Source of the DNA: Lysinibacillus mangiferihumi
GTDB taxonomy: Bacteria; Bacillota; Bacilli; Bacillales_A; Planococcaceae
Length of the DNA: 64,000 bases
Direction: 5' to 3'
Assembly: GCF_003049665.1 (NCBI RefSeq)
Contig: NZ_PYWM01000016.1
Span: forward strand, 49,104-113,103
The position numbers and the translations under genes are program-made. This document shows, piece after piece, positions 53,269-61,882 of this stretch (positions are counted from its first letter, which is position 1; every line of letters begins with the position of its first letter). The notes beneath the pieces were generated by a model that was given only the letters and a program-made list of their open reading frames with translations, was not told the origin of the DNA and ran no database searches.

Positions 53269-54373
53269 TACGAATACCTCCATTTTCCTTTAAGTGAATT
53301 TTTTTATTTTCTCGATCATACAGCCATAAGGCCAATGCTATACTAATAAACCCTGCAGTAAGCTTTGCTACTATAAACGCACCTAGCATTTCCGGAGCTA
53401 CTTCTGATATAAAACCAAATTGACCCCCAAATACAAATGCTCCACTTACGCCAAAAGCCGTACATACCACTTTTCCTTTAGGGTTCATCTCCTTATATGT
53501 TCCAAATATTAATAGATTACTAGCTAAATTTCCGAGAAGGCCCGCTACTGACACAGCATTAATGCCAACTCTCTCTCCTAATGCTTTAAAACTTTTTTTA
53601 AAAATTCCACTTAGCATGGCTAGCATCGGATATGCTCCCGCTAAAATAAATGCAATTTTTCCTACTATAATAATCGATTCAGATAGCGGTGCTAATCCTG
53701 AAACAAGCTTTACACCAAATATCACGTCAATGCCTTGTAATAGCAATCCAACAGTACTTAACGTCACTATAAACTTTCCAAATAGATTAAAAGCTTTTAT
53801 AAAAACATGTGGAGTCTTGAGTAATCCGACCCCTAACATAATAGTAAAAACAAATATAGGGACCAGATTCCATACAAGTAGAATGATATTTATTTTTTGC
53901 CATAAGCCTGCTACAAGACATCCAATTGGTATAGTAATAATGCCAATTAGCACACCTTTAGCAAAATATTTTTCATCCTCTTTAGCAAGCATCCCTAACG
54001 CAACAGGTATTGAAAAACTAACGGTGGCTCCTAAAGTAGATGCAATGATAATTCCTGAAAATGCTCCCATCTCATTTGACAAAGCAAGCTTTTCAGCCAT
54101 TTGAAAGCCTCCCATATCGACAGCTAGAAATGCTGCTGGAATAATGGAAGGGTCCAGATGAAATACTTTACTTATTGGACTAATGTGAGCGGATAAAAAA
54201 TTTGTTAATACAGGTGCTAAAGACAGTATTCCTATCATACCAAGCCCTAAAGCCCCCATCGTTTTTATGCCTTCCTCAAATTTTTCGCCCAATTTTAAAT
54301 GATTCCCAGTGATGTAATCAATCCCACCGATTACAAAAAAAGAACCAATTAGGTATAATACAAATTTATCCAT
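53261..54373 (-). CDS. eutH: EutH-family permease
   Basis: 370 residues, about ten hydrophobic helices. Family markers: GGIDYITGNHLKLGEKFEEG, MIGILSLAPVL, LDPSIIPAAFLAVDMGGFQM, and GVSGAFVFGGQFGFISEVAP. EutH is the proposed ethanolamine permease of eut operons, but no ammonia-lyase or microcompartment gene is here; instead it is coupled to an M24 aminopeptidase and preceded by an XRE-cupin regulator. ATG at 54373 with only a weak AAAGTGAT site. The transported amine is probably not ethanolamine for catabolism (inference). Confidence 0.87.
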   Translation of the reverse strand: MDKFVLYLIGSFFVIGGIDYITGNHLKLGEKFEEGIKTMGALGLGMIGILSLAPVLTNFLSAHISPISKVFHLDPSIIPAAFLAVDMGGFQMAEKLALSNEMGAFSGIIIASTLGATVSFSIPVALGMLAKEDEKYFAKGVLIGIITIPIGCLVAGLWQKINIILLVWNLVPIFVFTIMLGVGLLKTPHVFIKAFNLFGKFIVTLSTVGLLLQGIDVIFGVKLVSGLAPLSESIIIVGKIAFILAGAYPMLAMLSGIFKKSFKALGERVGINAVSVAGLLGNLASNLLIFGTYKEMNPKGKVVCTAFGVSGAFVFGGQFGFISEVAPEMLGAFIVAKLTAGFISIALALWLYDRENKKIHLKENGGIRNE

Positions 54374-54431
54374 TACTATTATCACTTTCTATAAGCTTTA
54401 TTACTGCTCGCTAGCTGTAGTATACATCCTA

Positions 54432-54986
54432 CTATTTGAAAAGATAATTAGGTGTATTAACAGCGATAAGCTTAACCTTTTTATTAGTGTAATTCGCCCA
54501 ATTGTGAGAGATAGTTGAGTCCATATGAACACAATCACCAGGATACACTTCATGTCGATACCCATTTATGTAAACGGTTAATATACCTTCTAAAACGTAA
54601 ATAAACTCTTCGCCATCATGCGTATAAGATAAAATTTCTTCATCTTGCTTTTGCGGTAGAATTTCGATAAGCCTTGGAACAAGTTGTTTATTTTCCAAGT
54701 TGGTGCTTAAACTATACTTAATAAATCCACCTTCTACAGCTTCCATTATTTCTTGCTCATAACTTCTTAAAACGATATCTTTCCGCTTATGTGGATAATC
54801 AAAAAAATATGTTAAATGGACTCCCAATATAGTAGCTAGCTTTTCAAGTGAATCGACTGCTATCGTAGTAAGCCCCCTCTCTAATTGAGACAAAAACCCA
54901 ACAGATAGTTCGCTTCTTTCACTTAACTCTTTCAAAGTAATACCTTTGTCAGTCCTCAATTTTTTTATTTCCATCCCTATATTCAT
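54432..54986 (-). CDS. XRE-cupin transcriptional regulator
   Basis: 184 residues (second ATG favoured by the spacing to GAGGTG). N-terminal HTH_3 (residues about 8-62: LRTDKGITLKELSERSELSV then GFLSQLERGLTTIAVDSLEK) and C-terminal cupin_2 (about 110-180: LSYTHDGEEFIYVLEGILTV, YPGDCVHMDSTISHNWAN). PuuR-type regulators of this build control amine and amino-acid uptake genes. It lies 58 bp upstream of eutH on the same strand, so it most likely regulates the eutH-aminopeptidase pair in response to a small ligand bound by the cupin. Confidence 0.92.
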   Translation of the reverse strand: MNIGMEIKKLRTDKGITLKELSERSELSVGFLSQLERGLTTIAVDSLEKLATILGVHLTYFFDYPHKRKDIVLRSYEQEIMEAVEGGFIKYSLSTNLENKQLVPRLIEILPQKQDEEILSYTHDGEEFIYVLEGILTVYINGYRHEVYPGDCVHMDSTISHNWANYTNKKVKLIAVNTPNYLFK

Positions 54987-55139
54987 CATCTCACCTCTTT
55001 TTTCATAATTGTGAACAATATAATATATATCAATCTAATTCGCAATGTATTATGAAATAAATTCATAATAATGAAATTTACCTTATGGACATTTTCCTGC
55101 ATATACAAGTAGTGTCTGTAATACCCCTCTGTTTTGGCA

Positions 55140-55178
55140 CAAAAAAGACGCTTGATCCATTTTAGATCTGCGCCTAGA
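55140..55178 (-). terminator. Probable terminator of the hydroxyacid dehydrogenase gene
   Basis: On the minus strand GGCGC and GATC pair with GATC and GCGTC around a loop TAAAATG, followed by TTTTTTG. Imperfect stem. Confidence 0.55.
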
Positions 55179-55211
55179 TTTATTTACTTTCTATGAGCCA
55201 AGCTCCATTGG

Positions 55212-56174
55212 TTAATCGATTCTATTTGAAAGTGGCTTACCCTGCACATATGCCATTAGAGCATTGACATTGAGCATTAGCATAGCTGTTCTTGTCTTTA
55301 AAGATGCACTACCAATATGCGGTAATACAACAACATTTGGTAAGGTTAATAGTGGATGATCCAATGCAACTGGTTCCTGTTCAAAAACATCTAGACCAGC
55401 AGCCCATAGCTTGCCATTTTTCAAGGTATCATAAAGGGCATTCTCGTCAATAATACCACCACGAGACGCGTTAATTAATACCGCATCTTCCTGCATTAAG
55501 GCAAGCTCCTTTGCACCAATTAAACCGACCGTATCTTTATTATAGGGTGTCATAATCACAACAAAATCAGATTTTGTTAAAAGCTCTTCAAGTGATGCAT
55601 AGCAAAACCCATACATTTCTTCTGCTTCATGGCGACGTCTACGGTTATGATATAAAACTTTCATATCAAAACCTTTTGCTCGTCTTGCAACAGCCTGCCC
55701 AATACGCCCCATTCCGATTATCCCAATTGTTGCGCCTGATACATCTTTACCAACTAATTGCATAGGGTACCAGCTTTGCCATTTACCTTCACGTAAATAA
55801 CGCTCGCTTTCTGGTATTCTACGTGCTGTTGCTAGCAATAAACCGAATACTAAATCAGCCGTCGTATTAGTTAACACACCAGGCGTGTTTGTTGCCATAA
55901 TGCCTCTTTTACGTAATGCTGGCACATCAATATTGTTAAAGCCCACTGCTAAATTTGTCACAAGTTTTAAATTGGGGGCGTGTGAAAGCAATTCCTCATC
56001 GACTTGATCCGCTATCGTTACCCACAAAACTTCACAGTTTGCAACGGCTGCTAAAAGTTTTGCGCGAGGTATAACGGTCTCCTCTTCCTCCCATTGTTCA
56101 ATATCATAATGCTCCTCTAAAGGCTCGACAAACTGAGCCGGGAATTTACGTGTAATAAACAATTTCTTTTTCAT
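55212..56174 (-). CDS. D-isomer 2-hydroxyacid dehydrogenase (glyoxylate/hydroxypyruvate reductase type)
   Basis: 320 residues from an ATG at 56174, 7 nt from AAGGGGTG; an in-frame extension to 56255 has no site. NAD(P)-binding core: IGIIGMGRIGQAVARRAKGF (GxGxxG) with basic residues YHNRRRRHEAEE after strand 2, which favours NADPH. Catalytic Arg in INASRGGIIDENAL, Glu in LDVFEQEPV, His in VVLPHIGSAS. Typical of glyoxylate/hydroxypyruvate (D-glycerate) reductases. Monocistronic. Confidence 0.92.
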   Translation of the reverse strand: MKKKLFITRKFPAQFVEPLEEHYDIEQWEEEETVIPRAKLLAAVANCEVLWVTIADQVDEELLSHAPNLKLVTNLAVGFNNIDVPALRKRGIMATNTPGVLTNTTADLVFGLLLATARRIPESERYLREGKWQSWYPMQLVGKDVSGATIGIIGMGRIGQAVARRAKGFDMKVLYHNRRRRHEAEEMYGFCYASLEELLTKSDFVVIMTPYNKDTVGLIGAKELALMQEDAVLINASRGGIIDENALYDTLKNGKLWAAGLDVFEQEPVALDHPLLTLPNVVVLPHIGSASLKTRTAMLMLNVNALMAYVQGKPLSNRID

Positions 56175-56177
56175 CAT

Positions 56178-56597
56178 CCAACACCCCTTATTCGTTTCCC
56201 CATTTTGCCTATAGCGTAACACTAATATGGGAAGGTCACAAGTAAGCTTTTTCAATCATTTTTCCCACTTAACCCCTTTTTAAAAAGCGGTTTTTAACTT
56301 TTTTATTCTATCCTCCATTTTAGTAAATCTATCCTTCTGTTCAGGCATTCTATCCGTTTATTTCAAAAATATCCCATCTGAAATTTCGACAGTTCTAGTC
56401 AAAAAAATATACCTTTTGTTGTACATAGCTCGGAATAACATTAAAAGGCATCAAGTAGTTGAACTTAATACCTTTAGTCATATTTATGCTTTTTTAGTTA
56501 TAAAACGGAATTTATATCCAATTGTTAATTGGTGTAAAGTACGGTGATTATCCTACTTTGAATGTACAGAGCAAGACGCTAAATGCTGCGTTTTCAG
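56178..56597. other. Intergenic stretch without a gene
   Basis: About 420 bp, AT-rich. Near its right end GACGCTAAATGCTGCGTTTT (56575-56594) could form a weak terminator for the sensor gene. Nothing else recognised. Confidence 0.45.
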
Positions 56598-57890
56598 TTA
56601 GAAATCTTTAATGGTCATATCTAGACGACTTGCAACTCGTTCTAATTGCTCGGAAGATTCTCCAATGGATTCAATGACATTCGCCAATTCCGTTATTTGA
56701 CTTCCGACATTTTGAAAGTTGACAATAGAGCCTTCCACCGAGCCGGATATTGCGTCGAAAGCTTTTAATGAATTCAAGTTTTGCTCGATACTGCTATTGA
56801 CAAGCTCTTGAATTTCTTGAATGGCTTGTACGACATGTTTTGTAATCCCATTGGACATACCGATTAACTCCGCAATTTGTTCTACAGATTCTTTCGTTTG
56901 GTCTGCCAGCTTACGCACCTCATCTGCTACAACTGCAAAACCTTTTCCATGTTCTCCAGCTCTTGCAGCTTCAATTGCTGAATTCAATGCTAGTAAATTG
57001 GTTTGTCCAGAAATGTTTTTGACAATTTCAATGACATTATTTATTTTTGAAGAGGAATGATTGAGTTCCTCCACCATCATTGCCATTTTAATCGTTTTAT
57101 CATTGATTTTGCCTGTTTGCTCATTTAACAATACAATTTTCGAATAACCTTCCGATGAAACCTTTTGCATCATTTTAGCCTCATCGATACTGTCTTTTAA
57201 GTATGCATTCACTTGCTTTGTGCTAGAAATAAGCTCCATTACTGACTCATTTGTATCATGTGACTGTGCCTCTAATTGCGTCGAAATACCACCCACTATA
57301 TCCTTTACATGTGTCCGTACACTCATTCGTTGCTCTTCTATTAAAGAATTGGAGTAGTTATTATATTCTTCTAGCACAATCTGTTGTTCGAAATTACACA
57401 TTTTACTTACTGCATCACAATACTTCTCTTCTTCTTCTTTAGACAAATATAAATTATAAACAGTCTTGCGCAAAGATTTTTCTAAGTTTTGAAACGCAGC
57501 TAAATACCATTTTGGATATAAGTTAATCTTTACATGCACCTTGCCTACATTTCGCCTTTTTTCTATAAAGGCATTATCTATTCTTCCTTCAAACATTTCA
57601 ATTATATGGTGGCGAAGTGTTTGGCGAAGACGTTCACTCGAACTGTACTTTTGAATAACATCCCGTAAAGTCGGTATACTCTCAACGGCCTTATAAAATG
57701 TTTCAACAATATCCACAACATTTTGTTCGATATAAGGCTTTAAACTTTTTATTAACTGCAAGTCCTGTTTTGTGAGATTGACAAGTTGTAACTGTAGCAA
57801 ACGTTCCTGATCTTGAATAATTACACCTGTATTTGACACATCATTCATCACAATTGTATTTTGCTTAGGTCTATTTCTAAATTGAAACAT
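56598..57890 (-). CDS. hemAT: HemAT-type globin-coupled aerotaxis sensor
   Basis: 430 residues, no transmembrane helix. Globin sensor domain (about 30-190) with the proximal haem histidine in [17 protein letters not shown] (His119), which matches the HemAT pattern 'GxxHVRIGLxPxWYMGAF'. Methyl-accepting C-terminal domain (about 200-430) with the hairpin tip [20 protein letters not shown] and [20 protein letters not shown] (CheA/CheW contact). Soluble oxygen sensor feeding the chemotaxis phosphorelay. Single gene; no other chemotaxis genes in the window. Confidence 0.94.
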   Translation of the reverse strand: MFQFRNRPKQNTIVMNDVSNTGVIIQDQERLLQLQLVNLTKQDLQLIKSLKPYIEQNVVDIVETFYKAVESIPTLRDVIQKYSSSERLRQTLRHHIIEMFEGRIDNAFIEKRRNVGKVHVKINLYPKWYLAAFQNLEKSLRKTVYNLYLSKEEEEKYCDAVSKMCNFEQQIVLEEYNNYSNSLIEEQRMSVRTHVKDIVGGISTQLEAQSHDTNESVMELISSTKQVNAYLKDSIDEAKMMQKVSSEGYSKIVLLNEQTGKINDKTIKMAMMVEELNHSSSKINNVIEIVKNISGQTNLLALNSAIEAARAGEHGKGFAVVADEVRKLADQTKESVEQIAELIGMSNGITKHVVQAIQEIQELVNSSIEQNLNSLKAFDAISGSVEGSIVNFQNVGSQITELANVIESIGESSEQLERVASRLDMTIKDF

Positions 57891-58211
57891 CTCTCCACCC
57901 CATAAATTAAAATATTATGTCTATTCTTTTTGAATGTTAAAATCTATTAGCTAAAATAAGTAGTATGACCTTTTCTATTATTGATTATAAAGTGTATGTA
58001 ATAATAGTTACAATAGTTCGGTAAAATTTATCTACTATACCACCATTTTACACTAATTTCATCCTTTTTATATAACCTTATACCTAATTACCTTTATATA
58101 CATTATTATCAATTGGATATTATTAATATGTAAGTAGTACTTATTCTAAACAAAAAGTTCTAAATTCAAAAAAAAGCCACTCATTGTTGTGACAAATGAG
58201 TGACTTTTTAA
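57891..58211. other. Promoter-side gap of hemAT and terminator of uppP
   Basis: About 320 bp, AT-rich; only the terminator at 58171-58210 is clear. Confidence 0.5.
58171..58210 (-). terminator. Terminator of uppP
   Basis: GTCACTCATTTGTCAC and ACAATGAGTGGC pair and are followed by TTTTTTTT on the minus strand, 2 bp past the gene. Confidence 0.92.
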
Positions 58212-59045
58212 TTACATAAATATAATAACACTAAGAATTGCAGCTAACACTAAGCGATAGATTGCAAATGGCATTAGTTTTACTTTTGAGATAAGTGCTA
58301 AGAAAAACTTAATGGATAATAATGCAAATACAAATGAACTAATAAAACCAACTACATAAAACCCTAAATAATCCATTGAAAGCGTATCCCAGTTTTTTAA
58401 TACTGATACAAGGCTGGCACCTGCCATTATAGGAACCGCCATAATAAATGTAAAATCAGCAGCTACACGGTGACTAATCCCGAAAAGAACCCCACCTGAA
58501 ATTGTTGCCCCTGAACGAGAGAATCCTGGCCATAACGATAAGCACTGTACTAAACCAACTTTAAACGCCATGCCGTAAGAAATTTCATCTAATGAATTAA
58601 CTTTTGGTCTTCTTGGAGCCAATTTATCGGCAGCAATCATTAAAATTGCCCCTGCAACTAATGCATAAATAACATGCTCTACTTTAAATAAATGGTCGTC
58701 AATAAAATCTTTAAAAGCAAAACCTAGCACTACTGCTGGTAACATACCAACAATCACATGCATTAAGTTAAAACGACCCGTCATCGATTTTGACTGTCCA
58801 TCAATATTATAGAGGCCAACTAGACTTAGCATACGCTTCCACATGACCACGATAACCGCTAAAATGGACCCCAGCTGAACAACAATTTTAAACGTATTAG
58901 CCGGATACTTTCCTAAAAACTCTTCTGTCTTCAACCACATATCATCGACAATAATCATATGACCTGTAGATGATACTGGTGCAAACTCTGTCATTCCTTC
59001 GACAAAGCCTAAAATAAGTGCCTTTAATAATTCTATTATCTCCAC
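58212..59045 (-). CDS. uppP: Undecaprenyl-diphosphatase (BacA/UppP)
   Basis: 277 residues, seven to eight membrane helices. Both catalytic motifs: GFVEGMTEFAPVSSTGHMII ((E/Q)xxxE and serine) and LWPGFSRSGATISGGVLFG (PGxSRSxxT). Dephosphorylates undecaprenyl pyrophosphate, recycling the lipid carrier of cell wall synthesis; overexpression gives bacitracin tolerance in other bacteria. Start is a GTG at 59045 after AAGGTGACAAT. Monocistronic; no ECF promoter seen upstream. Confidence 0.95.
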   Translation of the reverse strand: MEIIELLKALILGFVEGMTEFAPVSSTGHMIIVDDMWLKTEEFLGKYPANTFKIVVQLGSILAVIVVMWKRMLSLVGLYNIDGQSKSMTGRFNLMHVIVGMLPAVVLGFAFKDFIDDHLFKVEHVIYALVAGAILMIAADKLAPRRPKVNSLDEISYGMAFKVGLVQCLSLWPGFSRSGATISGGVLFGISHRVAADFTFIMAVPIMAGASLVSVLKNWDTLSMDYLGFYVVGFISSFVFALLSIKFFLALISKVKLMPFAIYRLVLAAILSVIIFM

Positions 59046-59274
59046 ATTGTCACCTTACCTTTTAACGTTATTCTACTTTTGTTCTACGGGGGGAATCAGA
59101 GCTTCCGCAACATAAAGAAATGCCACAAATGATAAAAAGTCTCTGTGTACGTTCCATTTAAAATCACCTAGACTACATTCTTTTGTGCCCACGATATTTG
59201 AAAGACTTAGCTTTAAGAGATTTTTGCGCACACCAACTTATTATAAGCTACTCTTTTTTCTTATACTACCTCTT

Positions 59275-60354
59275 TTACTGAAAAGTAATATCAACTACCC
59301 ATAGCTCAGAACGACTGCCGATGCGCATTGGTGGTCCCCAAAATCCAAAGCCCGATGAAACAAGTGTATGCATTTGTCCCTTCAGCTTATAACCATAATC
59401 TAGTTCAAACACACGTGCCGTAATATAGTGATTTGGCCATAGCTGCCCTTTATGCGTATGTCCAGACATATGAAGGTCTACCCCTGTACGCGCAGGTGTT
59501 GTCAAATCATCTGGTGTATGATTCATAACAAACCAAGGCAACTGGTCGCTCAATTTCAAAGCTTCAAGATGCTTCCTTTCTTTATTCGTTTTATCTTCTT
59601 GGCCTGTTATTATAAACGCATTGTTCACTCGAATTGTTTCATCTCGCAGAATTTTAACACCAGCTTTTTTCATTTCTTCTACAAATTCGGCAATTTTCTT
59701 TCCGTAATATTCGTGATTACCAAGTACTCCGTACACACCATAAGTAGCTGTTAGCTGTTTCATTACTTCAGCCATTCCCTCTTGAACAAACCATTTTGGA
59801 TCATCATCCACAATATCTCCTGCTAAAAAAACCACATCTGGCTCCGCTTCATTTGATAACTTAACAAAACGTTGTAAATGCTTTTTGTTTGATAGCACGC
59901 CTAAATGAAAATCCGAAGCAACGACAACACGCATCGAGGATAGCTCACTATCCTTTTGATCCATTACAATATTTAAATGCCGGACAACTGGAGAGTATGC
60001 AAAATAAGAACCGAAAATCCATAAAATAAAGAAAATAGCAACTGCTAAACTACCAATTATGCGAATATTGTGAAATGGTGTTAGCCACATCACAAGCTGT
60101 ACAGTTAAACATAATAACAAGCCATATTCAAATATAAACATCCAATAATTACCTATAACTGAAAATACGCGTAAAGACTCGTGTAGCCTTCCGATAATAA
60201 TGCCAAAAGAAACAATATAAAGTATGAGCCAATAAAAAATGGGATAGTGAAACCAATTCATCGCGACAAGCCATTGCTTGATGCCCCAGCCCAAATAGAA
60301 AGTTAAAGCGCTATATATACTTAAAACAACAAATCCTGCAACAATTTTTGCCAT
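59275..60354 (-). CDS. Membrane-anchored metallophosphoesterase
   Basis: 359 residues from the ATG at 60354 (GAGGAC upstream); a frame to 60402 adds 16 residues without a site. Four or five N-terminal membrane helices (about 1-130: IVAGFVVLSIYSALTFYLGW onward), then a calcineurin-like phosphoesterase domain: VVASDFHLG, VVFLAGDIVDDDPKW, GVLGNHEYYG, FVMNHTPDD and LHMSGHTHKGQLWP, all metal-ligand motifs intact. Similar to YkuE/YpbG-type phosphohydrolases; substrate perhaps a lipid pyrophosphate such as UDP-diacylglucosamine-type, unknown here. Confidence 0.9.
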   Translation of the reverse strand: MAKIVAGFVVLSIYSALTFYLGWGIKQWLVAMNWFHYPIFYWLILYIVSFGIIIGRLHESLRVFSVIGNYWMFIFEYGLLLCLTVQLVMWLTPFHNIRIIGSLAVAIFFILWIFGSYFAYSPVVRHLNIVMDQKDSELSSMRVVVASDFHLGVLSNKKHLQRFVKLSNEAEPDVVFLAGDIVDDDPKWFVQEGMAEVMKQLTATYGVYGVLGNHEYYGKKIAEFVEEMKKAGVKILRDETIRVNNAFIITGQEDKTNKERKHLEALKLSDQLPWFVMNHTPDDLTTPARTGVDLHMSGHTHKGQLWPNHYITARVFELDYGYKLKGQMHTLVSSGFGFWGPPMRIGSRSELWVVDITFQ

Positions 60355-60512
60355 ATAGTAGTCCTCTTCTTTCCTATATTCATTGTGATTATAGCATTCC
60401 ATATAAGAATCGTATTTTTAAAAGCACTTTTATTTTGCGCTGTATTTCAGTAACATTATAGATGTACTAGAAATTTTTTGCATAAACGAGCGAATAAAGG
60501 GGTGTTGTCTCA

Positions 60513-61661
60513 ATGGGGAAGTACAAATTTGAATCAACAGAACATGAGTTATTCCGTAAAACGTTACGTAAGTTTTTAGCTGAAGAGGCAGAGGTACATT
60601 ATGATCAATGGGAAAAAGATCACCTTATTCCACTAGAGTTTTGGCACAAGCTCGGACAATTAGGTTACTTATGTCCTCAAGTCGAAGAAGCGTACGGAGG
60701 CCTAGGGTTAGATTTCAGCTTTAGTGTTATTATTCAAGAGGAGTTAGAACGCGTAGGTTCAAGCCTAATCGGTGTCGGTTTGCATAATGATATCGTTGTT
60801 CCGTATATCGAGGCATATGGAAGCGCTGCGCAAAAATCGCGTTGGCTTCCAAAATGTGTAACAGGCGAGACGATTACTGCCATTGCTATGACTGAACCAG
60901 GAACAGGCTCCGATTTAGCCAATATCCAAACAACGGCTATTCGCGATGGCGATCATTTTATTGTCAATGGTCAAAAGACTTTTATCACAAATGGTATTCA
61001 TGCAAATTTAGTGGTGGTTGCCGTAAAAACAAATCCTCATGCAGAGAAAAAGCATCGAGGTATTAGCCTTATCGTCATTGAGGAAGGAACACCAGGCTTT
61101 ACAAAAGGACGCAAACTTGAAAAAGTAGGGATGCATGCACAGGATACAGCTGAACTATTTTTTGAAGATTGCCGTGTCCCAGTAGAAAATTTACTCGGGG
61201 AGGAAGGAAAAGGCTTTACCTATATGATGGAAAAGCTCCAACAAGAGCGTCTAGCTGTTGCAATTGCTGCCCAATCAGCTGCCGAAGATATGCTTGCTTT
61301 GACGGTTGATTATGTGAAATCGCGTCAAGCTTTTGGCAAATCCATTAGTGACTTCCAAAATACGCAATTTAAAATTGCTGAAATGGCCACTAAAATAGAA
61401 CTTGGCAAAACTTTTTTAGAATCCTTAATTGAAGAGCATATTGCCGCTCAAGATGTTGTGACAAAGGTCTCTATGGCAAAATACTGGATTACCGAAAATG
61501 CACGCGATATAGCAGCCCAATGTATGCAGTTACACGGTGGCTATGGCTATATGGAAGAATATAAAATTGCAAGACGTTATCGTGATATACCCGTAATGTC
61601 AATCTACGCAGGCACAAATGAAGTAATGAAAATGATTATTGCCAAAAATGTAGGCTTATAA
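60513..61661 (+). CDS. Acyl-CoA dehydrogenase, long-chain/isovaleryl-like active site
   Basis: 382 residues. IAMTEPGTGSDLANIQTTAI and QLHGGYGYMEEYKIARRYRD mark the family. At the usual catalytic position the sequence is YAGTNEVMK, with Ala instead of Glu; the base is instead Glu245 in EKLQQERLAVAIAA, the arrangement of long-chain and isovaleryl-CoA dehydrogenases. So its substrate class differs from the other two acyl-CoA dehydrogenases in this window. AAAGGGGTG before ATG. Monocistronic, followed by repeat copy C with its terminator. Confidence 0.92.
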   Translation: MGKYKFESTEHELFRKTLRKFLAEEAEVHYDQWEKDHLIPLEFWHKLGQLGYLCPQVEEAYGGLGLDFSFSVIIQEELERVGSSLIGVGLHNDIVVPYIEAYGSAAQKSRWLPKCVTGETITAIAMTEPGTGSDLANIQTTAIRDGDHFIVNGQKTFITNGIHANLVVVAVKTNPHAEKKHRGISLIVIEEGTPGFTKGRKLEKVGMHAQDTAELFFEDCRVPVENLLGEEGKGFTYMMEKLQQERLAVAIAAQSAAEDMLALTVDYVKSRQAFGKSISDFQNTQFKIAEMATKIELGKTFLESLIEEHIAAQDVVTKVSMAKYWITENARDIAAQCMQLHGGYGYMEEYKIARRYRDIPVMSIYAGTNEVMKMIIAKNVGL

Positions 61662-61675
61662 AAGCATTGTTAGTG

Positions 61676-61858
61676 AACACTAGTTGTTGGTAGCGGAGGC
61701 GGCGACTCCTGCTCAGAACGCACACATCGTAAGACGCAGGCATCTCGCGCGTCAGCGAGGGTTGCGGCTTACGATGTGCCCGCGGAAAGCGCCCGCTGTA
61801 GCGGACAACAACGGCATAGAAAAAGTGTTAGATTGATTGCAATCAATCCAACACTTAT
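61676..61858. repeat. Interspersed terminator-linked repeat, copy C (full)
   Basis: Starts AGTTGTTGGTAGCGGAGGCG, has inverted segments GCGGCTTACGATGTGC / GCACACATCGTAAGACGC, then GCGGACAACAACGGCATAGA and the hairpin AAAAAGTGTTAGATTGA / TCAATCCAACACTT. It is copy A in reverse orientation. It supplies the terminator of the acyl-CoA dehydrogenase gene. Confidence 0.87.
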
Positions 61859-61882
61859 CTCTTTGTACCGTCCTCTTGTCTG

